From the NCBI GenBank assembly GCA_003542325.1, contig DPKV01000102.1:1-6625 (forward strand): a stretch of DNA of 6,625 bases, in the 5' to 3' direction. The first letter of the stretch is position 1; the number at the start of each line of letters is the position of its first letter. The notes beneath the pieces were generated by a model that saw only the letters and a list, made by a program, of their open reading frames with translations, was not told the DNA's origin and did no database searches. Origin of the DNA: Anaerolineaceae bacterium. GTDB lineage: Bacteria; Chloroflexota; Anaerolineae; Anaerolineales; Anaerolineaceae. A program made the position numbers and the translations under genes. Below, one piece after another: positions 1 to 6,000 of this stretch.

Positions 1-776
1 CTGCAAGTTATTGCAGTGGAAATGATAAACTGCATGCAGCCTTTAATTTTGATTTTGCCAAATGCCGCTGGCACCCGGAACGGTTTATGAATGCCTTGAA
101 CCAGTGGTATGGCTCTCTCGATGAAAATTCATGGCCGAATAACTTCCTAAGCAACCATGACATGAAACGGGCCGCGAGCCGCTATTGTCTGGGTGAAGAG
201 GACCATCGGGCAAAAGTCGCAGCGGCCATGTTACTCACCATCAAAGGAACGCCCTTCATATATTACGGCGAGGAAATCGCCCAGCGGGATATCCCCATCC
301 GCAGGAAAGCAGACGTCCTCGATCCCATTGGCAAGACCTTCTGGCCACTTCACAAAGGCCGGGACGGTTGCCGTGCGCCCATGCAGTGGAATGGCGAAGT
401 TAATGCCGGCTTTTCCCAAACCGCGCCCTGGCTACCGGTCAATGCGGATTACACCAAGCGCAATGTCGCACGTCAGATCGCTGACCCGGATTCAGTCCTC
501 AACTTCTTCAAGAAGATCATCGCCATTCGAAAATCAGAACCTGCCCTTCAACGCGGCGAATTCAAACCACTGGAATCCCAGGAGAGCTTCCTTATGGCTT
601 TTGAACGCAGCCTGAATAAAGATCGACTCCTGATTGTCCTCAACTTTAGCAGCCGGGAATTGCGTTTTACTCTGCCGGATGGTGAATGGGTTTCACTGAC
701 AGATCCAGATCAAGATCTGACCGGGACAATGGCGGTTCTCCCATATCAGGTCGCCATTTTAAAGTTCAACACATAA
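1..776 (+). CDS. GH13 alpha-glucosidase / oligo-1,6-glucosidase, C-terminal part (5' truncated by window edge)
   Basis: Only the last 257 codons are present, read from base 3 with no start in the window; the frame is open to the left edge. Visible GH13 landmarks in order are LHAAFNFDF near residue 10, the SNHD motif (Asp codon 159-161) that supplies the transition-state-stabilising aspartate, GTPFIYYGEE (conserved region VII, visible residues 82-91) and GRDGCRAPMQW (bases 357-389). The last is typical of alpha-glucosidases of the oligo-1,6-glucosidase / trehalose synthase neighbourhood of GH13, as is the DPIGKTFWP stretch before it. The final ~70 residues form the small beta-sandwich domain C. 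The nucleophile Asp and acid/base Glu lie upstream, so activity cannot be judged. The family hydrolyses terminal alpha-glucosidic bonds of maltose or isomaltose-type sugars, usually in the cytoplasm. Subfamily and exact substrate cannot be fixed from this fragment. The preceding ATG at base 87 is an internal Met, not the start. Confidence 0.93.
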   Translation, partial: ASYCSGNDKLHAAFNFDFAKCRWHPERFMNALNQWYGSLDENSWPNNFLSNHDMKRAASRYCLGEEDHRAKVAAAMLLTIKGTPFIYYGEEIAQRDIPIRRKADVLDPIGKTFWPLHKGRDGCRAPMQWNGEVNAGFSQTAPWLPVNADYTKRNVARQIADPDSVLNFFKKIIAIRKSEPALQRGEFKPLESQESFLMAFERSLNKDRLLIVLNFSSRELRFTLPDGEWVSLTDPDQDLTGTMAVLPYQVAILKFNT

Positions 777-833
777 AAAGCACTTCCTCTGAGGCTCTGC
801 GGCTATTTCACCCGCCATCAATGGATTGATCCT
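777..833. other. Short intergenic gap between the glucosidase and the methylase-like gene
   Basis: These 57 bases hold no convincing rho-independent terminator (no GC stem followed by a T run) and no clear sigma-70 -35/-10 pair. The two flanking genes lie in the same reading frame and on the same strand, so co-transcription is possible. The only structure I see is the inverted repeat at 817-830. Confidence 0.6.
817..830. promoter_or_regulatory. Inverted repeat ATCAAT-GG-ATTGAT just before the start codon
   Basis: Two perfect 6-base arms are separated by GG and end three bases before the ATG at 834, where a Shine-Dalgarno sequence would be expected; no AGGAGG-like sequence is visible there. 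It could be an operator half-site pair or a weak RNA hairpin covering the initiation region. A 6-base dyad can easily arise by chance, so this is only a candidate. Confidence 0.25.
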
Positions 834-3074
834 ATGAACCTTCCATATATTCCAGGACAGGAACCGCCCCCAGACTTACCGCTGGGGCGGTTCCTGCCGC
901 CCATCCCCCCAGGGATGGTGAGCACCTGGTGCAGGGCCAACCTTTCACCGGGGGATATGGTTCTTGAACCTTTTGGGTTTAATCCCCTGATCCCCATCGA
1001 ATTGGTTGCTGCGGGCTTTCCGGTACTGGTCACTGCCAATAATCCTATTTACGCTTTCCTGATCCGTACACTCGCCAGCGCGCCCTCAGAGGATGAACTT
1101 GTTGCCGCGTTACAGGACCTGGCAACCACCTCGAAGGGTGAAGACCGAATGGAACCCTATATCCGCAGTCTCTATCAGGTCCAATGTGCGGATTGCGGCA
1201 CCATGATTGAGGCTGACGCCTTCCTGTGGAAAAAAGAAGAGGATCAACCTTACGCAGCAATCGTGGAATGCCCTGCCTGCGGCGCAAAAGGAGAGCAGGT
1301 TCTGGATGAAAATACACTGGCCTCGCTGACCGACCTTCCCTCGGCAAGGCTGCATCAGGCCCGGGCCCTGAACCGGATTGCCGGGCAGGATGACCCATTG
1401 CGCGCCCAGGTCCAGAATGCGCTTGGCACCTATCCTACCCGCCCCCTGATCATCCTCCAAACCATCATCAACAGACTGGACAGTATCGAACAATCCCCGC
1501 GAAGGCGGGAACTTCTGACCGCCCTGATCCTGTCTGCTGCCGACCAGGGGAACACCCTTTGGGCATATCCCACCCCTCGTGAGCGACCGCGTCAGCTTGT
1601 CATTCCTTCCGTTTTCCAGGAGAACAACCTCTGGAGAGCGATGGAAAGAGCCGTTACAACCTGGCAAGTCCTTCAAGAACCGCTGCCCCTGTTCGAATGG
1701 CGTGGGACGAAACCCTCGGAACCGGCGATAATGCTCTACCAGGGCCGGTTAAAAGAACTTACGCCTTGGCCTGACCCATCCGATATTGGGGCTGTGGTAA
1801 CAGCGATTCCCCGACCTAATCAGGCCTTCTGGACCCTTTCAGCGCTTTGGACCGGATGGATTTGGGGACAGGAAGCAGTCTCCCCAATCCGGCAGGTGCT
1901 TTCCCGTCAACGCTACGATTGGAACTGGCACGCAAATGCCCTTGAATCCACCTTTAGTAATATCCAGCGATTGATCCATCCGGAATGCAAGGTCTGGGGG
2001 CTGGTCGCAGAAAACGAACTGATGCTGCTGCTCGCCGTCCTTTTGGCTGCCGACATTGCCGGCTATCGCCTGACCGGTTTTGCGCAATTTAAAGATGATG
2101 AAATCGCCCAATGCCAGTTTGAAGTCCAAACTGAAATTGCCAGGACCGTAGAACCCGCGGAAGTTCTTCATCTCGCTCGGGAATCCATCCGGGAATACCT
2201 GTTGAAAAAAGGGGAACCGGCCCCCTTCCAATCCATCCATACAGCAGCGATCACTGGCTTGGCGGCGAAGAACATGCTGGCCGTTGACACCTTTCTGGAA
2301 AACGAAAACCAGATGACCTCTGAGATCGAAAAACTTCTGGAGACTCTTTTCAATGAACGTGGTTTTCTAACCCGGGTTGCCGGAGGGACAGCTTCTCTCG
2401 AAACCGGTGACTGGTGGCTGGCAGGCCAGAAAGAAGAACAGACGCCTCTGATTGATCGTCTGGAAAAGGTGATCATCCAGCTTGTGATTCGAGAGAAAAG
2501 CACCAACATAGAACAGTTACGCTCCGCCATTTTCTCCACCTTCCCCGGCATCTATACTCCCACCCGTGAGGAGGTGTTTAATTGTCTGCTATCTTACACA
2601 AACCCGCAGGGAAATGGCCTGTTATCCTGGGCATTGAAGGAGTCTGATACCATTGAAGCCCGGAAGTCGGATGTCCGGCAGATGCAGGCATGTTTAGCCA
2701 CGATCGGTAAACGTTTGGGATACCAGGTTAAGGGAGAAAGTCCCCTGGTCTGGTACGAGGGCGGAGAAAATCGCCAGGCAGCTTTTACTTTCCATATCCT
2801 GGCTTCTGCCATCGTACAAAAACACTTACAGGAATCGCACCCTTCTGAGGGAGTCAAAATCCTGCTCATCCCCGGCAGCCGGGCGAATTTACTGGCATAC
2901 AAAACACAACGCGACCCTGTGCTAAAAGCTGCACTGGACCGCGAGTTTATCGTTGTAAAATTCAGGTTAATCCGGGACCTGGAAGCCAACCCCCTGTTGA
3001 CACGTGAATTATTCCTGGAACAAATTCGGGTTGACCCTCCGAAATACCAGACTTCCCAATTAGCGCTCTTTTAA
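834..3074 (+). CDS. Zn-ribbon DNA methylase-like protein, apparently catalytically degenerate, with a C-terminal QLALF motif
   Basis: The protein has 746 residues. Residues 11-40 (PPPDLPLGRFLPPIPPG, then a Trp) lead into VLEPFGFNP (43-51) and a TANNP stretch (67-71), matching the layout of SAM-binding motif I (DPF.G.G) and the following acidic strand of adenine-type DNA methylases, but with G.G altered. A zinc ribbon follows: C118-x2-C121 and C146-x2-C149, as in Zn-ribbon methylases of the DUF1156 type. Where the catalytic (N/D)PP(Y/F) motif should fall, after a hydrophobic strand, the sequence reads VVTAIPRPNQ (321-330), followed by aromatic-rich helices and a G/L-rich strand (about 384-410) as in the methylase fold. 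Residues 490-632 look like a mostly helical linker. Residues 636-735 may be a nuclease-like fold without its acidic residues. The last five residues are QLALF. ATG 834 is the first ATG after the upstream stop and keeps the Pro-rich N-terminus; the ribosome-binding site is weak. I infer DNA binding without methyl transfer; family assignment is moderate. Confidence 0.72.
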   Translation: MNLPYIPGQEPPPDLPLGRFLPPIPPGMVSTWCRANLSPGDMVLEPFGFNPLIPIELVAAGFPVLVTANNPIYAFLIRTLASAPSEDELVAALQDLATTSKGEDRMEPYIRSLYQVQCADCGTMIEADAFLWKKEEDQPYAAIVECPACGAKGEQVLDENTLASLTDLPSARLHQARALNRIAGQDDPLRAQVQNALGTYPTRPLIILQTIINRLDSIEQSPRRRELLTALILSAADQGNTLWAYPTPRERPRQLVIPSVFQENNLWRAMERAVTTWQVLQEPLPLFEWRGTKPSEPAIMLYQGRLKELTPWPDPSDIGAVVTAIPRPNQAFWTLSALWTGWIWGQEAVSPIRQVLSRQRYDWNWHANALESTFSNIQRLIHPECKVWGLVAENELMLLLAVLLAADIAGYRLTGFAQFKDDEIAQCQFEVQTEIARTVEPAEVLHLARESIREYLLKKGEPAPFQSIHTAAITGLAAKNMLAVDTFLENENQMTSEIEKLLETLFNERGFLTRVAGGTASLETGDWWLAGQKEEQTPLIDRLEKVIIQLVIREKSTNIEQLRSAIFSTFPGIYTPTREEVFNCLLSYTNPQGNGLLSWALKESDTIEARKSDVRQMQACLATIGKRLGYQVKGESPLVWYEGGENRQAAFTFHILASAIVQKHLQESHPSEGVKILLIPGSRANLLAYKTQRDPVLKAALDREFIVVKFRLIRDLEANPLLTRELFLEQIRVDPPKYQTSQLALF
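858..896 (+). repeat. Strong stem-loop inside the first codons of the methylase-like gene
   Basis: CAGGAACCGCCCC (858-870) is perfectly complementary to GGGGCGGTTCCTG (884-896): 13 contiguous, GC-rich pairs. Beyond a bulged C at 871, AG (872-873) pairs with CT (882-883), leaving an 8-base loop at 874-881. It starts 24 bases after the A of the ATG and encodes GQEPPPDLPLGRFLP. No T run follows, so it does not look like an intrinsic terminator. An mRNA hairpin this close to the start could slow early elongation or modulate initiation; it may also simply reflect the Pro-rich codons on one arm. Confidence 0.65.
1185..1280 (+). other. Zinc-ribbon segment of the methylase-like protein
   Basis: Two CxxC knuckles, CADC (residues 118-121) and CPAC (146-149), are each followed by Gly and separated by 24 residues rich in charged and aromatic side chains. 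This is a classic four-cysteine zinc ribbon. It lies between the SAM-motif region and the middle of the methylase-like fold, the position seen in methylases annotated as containing a Zn-ribbon. All four cysteines are intact although the catalytic motifs are not. Confidence 0.75.
2739..3038 (+). other. Possible degenerate PD-(D/E)xK-like C-terminal domain
   Basis: Residues 636-735 show a Gly-Tyr lead-in (LGYQV, 628-632), a strand SPLVWYEGG (636-644), FTFHILASA (651-659), a helix, the strand ILLIPGSR (676-683), then LLAYKTQRDP (686-695) and FIVVKFRLI (705-713). The order resembles restriction-type nuclease domains in which D-V-V-W, F-E-(I/V)-E and a 'lliP..R' strand recur. The expected Asp before VW and the Glu residues are replaced (P-L-V-W; F-T-F-H), so any such nuclease would be inactive. 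This is shape matching by eye; a structural model is needed to accept or drop it. Confidence 0.3.
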
Positions 3075-3085
3075 CAGGATCATCC
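3075..3085. other. 11-base convergent junction between two stop codons
   Basis: The TAA of the methylase-like gene (3072-3074) and the TGA of the PBP gene (3086-3088, minus strand) are separated by only 11 bases. AGGAT-C-ATCCT (3076-3086) is an odd-length palindrome but cannot form a stable hairpin, and neither strand shows a GC stem plus T run nearby. The transcripts therefore probably overlap at their 3' ends or end by factor-dependent termination. Confidence 0.7.
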
Positions 3086-6000
3086 TCAGGGCGTCATTGT
3101 CACCGTCGGTGTGACGGTAGTCGTTGGCGTTACTGAAGGCATTTCCGTCAACGTTGGTGTGACCAAAGGCACATCCGTTGTTGTGGCGGTTGCCGTAGGT
3201 GTTGGCGTCATCGTAGGTGTCGGCGTTTCTGTTGGTGTTGGCGTGGGGACCTGCAAGTTGAGTTTGATCCGTTTTTCGGCGTATGTGTCTTCCGTACTGT
3301 GGACATAGATTCGCAAGGTAATGGTTCCCGGTTCAATCTCCGAAAGATCCCACTCATATATTAATCCCGGTGATTCCTGAGGATCGTGTTCATTGTCCAC
3401 CAGGACCTTCCATGTGATTGGGTCATTTCCTTTACCCCACTCAATCCGGAAGTAATCAAAATTCTCAGTCGCGGTCGCCACACCGCGGATTTCCAATGGG
3501 TTGGTCTTGATCGTATCGCCATCACTGATCCCGGTCAACGTAATTACAGGCCGCGGATCATCCGCCTGGCATGCGCGGTCCGACACAAAGAACAAGGGTG
3601 TCGAGAAGCCCATATCCTCCGCCCAGGTCTTGCCAGCCGAATCTTTCTTAAGCCATTCAATCGCCCAGGTATCCTTGACGTTGATCGCCAGCTTTTCATC
3701 GGTGTAATCGGAACAGGCATCTGAAGCGGGCAACCCCGTCCAGGTGTCCACCGTTACCTCTTTCCATAAATCCTCTGTTTTCGCCGCCGGCAATTGGTCT
3801 GAAGCAAAAATCTCGCTCCGTTGCTGAGGGCACCAATCAGAAGGCTCGGTCCCGGAAATGGCGCAAATGACCCGATCCACAATGCCCGTCGGGCGAGTGA
3901 AAGACGAGGGATTGCCTCCCGTAAGCTGATCGATCGCCTCAGTCATAAACTCCGCCCAAATCGGGCCTGCGCCCGACAACCCGGACGTATCCACCATCGG
4001 GGTGTAATCGGTATTCCCAACCCACACGCCGACAACCAGATCAGGCGTGTATCCAACCGTCCAGTTATCCCGGAAATCATTGGTCGTCCCGGTTTTTACG
4101 GCAGCCGTAAAGTTCAGATTAATGACCGGATTCGTGCCGAACATGGGGATGCGGGCAGTCGTATCCGCCATGATGGAGGAGATCAGATAGGCATGCTCTG
4201 CCCGAATGACCTGATCGCCCGTGGGGGGTTCGTACTCGTAAACCACATTGCCGGTATGGTCAACAATCTTGGTGATTGCGACTGTTGGCATTTTCCGTCC
4301 TTCGTTCGCAAAGGTGCTGTATGCGGCGGTTAGTTCCAGGAGGCTGACCTCACCACCCCCCAAAGTGAGCGCTAGGCCATAATCGTCCCGGGTTAGGCTG
4401 GTGATGCCCATTCGCTCTGCAAAGGCAATCAAGCCTTCCTCATCGGGCGTGTCCGGATCATCATAAATGCCGACATACTCCAAAGCTTTTACGGCCGGGA
4501 TGTTATAGGAATTCGCCAGTGCGCTTCGGACGGTGACCGGGCCGTGAAAATTCCCATCGTAATTGACCGGTTCATAAGGCGGATTGGTATCATAAGGGTC
4601 TTCAGAGGGTGGGAACTCGGAGGGTACGTCCCAGATCAAAGTTGACGGCGTCCATCCCTTTTCAAAAGCGGCCACATAGGTCAGCGGTTTGATGGCCGAG
4701 CCCGGTTGGCGGGTTTGGGAAAGCGCCATATTGACCTGACCGTCAATATCATTGTTATAGAAGTCCTCCGACCCAACCATGGCCAGGATCTCACCGGTGT
4801 TTGGATCCGTCGCCAGCAGAGCGCCGTTGGTGGCATTATTGCCGGCCAGCGAAGCCACCTGCTCGGATACGATCCGTTCCGCAGCATCCTGCAAATCAGG
4901 ATCAAGGGTGGTATACACTGTAAAACCGCTCCGGTAGATGGTTTGGGCATCAAACTGCTCCTCCAGCAAGGTTTTAACATAGACCACCCAATGGGGATAA
5001 GTGATATCAAATGCCAATTCCGGGAATTCATAATTGGCAATCTCGATGCCCGCCTGCGTGGCATCCTCATAAGAGACACAGACCGGCGGTTTGCCCATGC
5101 CAACTTCAATACAATCTCTTTCTGTGCTGAGTTCATACATCAGAACAAGGACGGTCCGGTGACGGTAGAGGGTCGCTTCCCGGTTGGTGTAGATATCATA
5201 AATTGAGGGGCCTTGCGGCAGCCCCGCCAGGAAAGAGGCTTGTCCCAAGGTCAGGTCGGCTGCATTGGTATTAAAGTAGGTTTCAGCAGCGGCCTGAACA
5301 CCGTAAGCCATATTCACATAAAAGTTTTCATTCAGGTATAGCTCTAAAATTTCCTCTTTGGAATATTGCTGGGTGATCTTATACGCCAGGACGATCTCAC
5401 GGGCTTTTCGAGCATAGGATTGCTCATAGCGTTCCGTCGGGTTCATCAACAGGGCGCGCGCCAATTGTTGGGTGATCGTGGACGCTCCGGAGGTAATTTC
5501 ACCGGAAGTGTAGTTCTGCCAGAGCGCACGCGTCATCGCCCAGACATCAAAACCGGGGTTGGTATAGAAATCCTTATCCTCTGTTGCGATGGTTGCAGCG
5601 ATCAGATAGGGTGAGATTTCCTCCAGCGGGACGTAGGTCCGTCGTCCGGCATTTGGATCCAGGATTTCATAGAGAATGTTTCCGTTCCGGTCCAAGATGC
5701 GGGTGGTTTCAAATTTCGCTGCGTTCTCCTGCAACTCCGCGACATCCGGCAGTGAAGAGGAAATCTTGAAATACTGATAAATGCCGATCGAACCGGCAAT
5801 TAGTATGATCAGTACCAGCAGGAATCCCAAAGCTAAAACGACTCGCCAGAAACATCCGGTGCTTTTGGCTTTCCCGGCAGGTTTTTCAGGCCTCGCCATT
5901 TCCGAAGGACGCCGCCCTCTTTTCTGGTCTGACCGTCCAATAACGCTGTTCTTTTCAGTTGGGCGTTTTGCGGGGCTGTAGGCTGAAGGGGTTACCCGGG

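Noticed and set aside
774..836. The glucosidase and methylase-like genes share a reading frame with one TAA and no further stop between them, suggesting a read-through fusion
   Set aside because: The glucosidase ends with a normal domain C and the next gene has its own ATG and a plausible N-terminus; one frame in three matches by chance.
2871..2883. Small stem CCCGG-CAG-CCGGG
   Set aside because: Five pairs inside the conserved IPGSR-coding stretch; explained by codon content.
3111..3308. Plus-strand open frame encoding a Val/Gly-rich repeat
   Set aside because: It is the antisense shadow of the Thr/Pro repeat; the low-complexity tract keeps other frames open.
3961..3976. GC-rich hairpin TCGGGC-CTGC-GCCCGA
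   Set aside because: Short stem in the middle of the PBP coding sequence with no T run on either strand; not a terminator.
4095..4111. Near-perfect palindrome TTTACGGC-A-GCCGTAAA
   Set aside because: It lies in the codons for the conserved region just before the transpeptidase KTGTT motif, and an 8-base dyad of this kind is expected about once by chance in a window this size.
4728..4749. Inverted repeat ATATTGAC / GTCAATAT with a 6-base spacer
   Set aside because: It is inside the transpeptidase coding region, has no regulatory context, and its arm length fits chance expectation.
5840..5860. Cys at residue 250 of the PBP (STGC) as a possible lipobox
   Set aside because: The hydrophobic segment follows the Cys instead of preceding it, and a 250-residue tail comes before; this is a signal anchor, not a lipoprotein signal.
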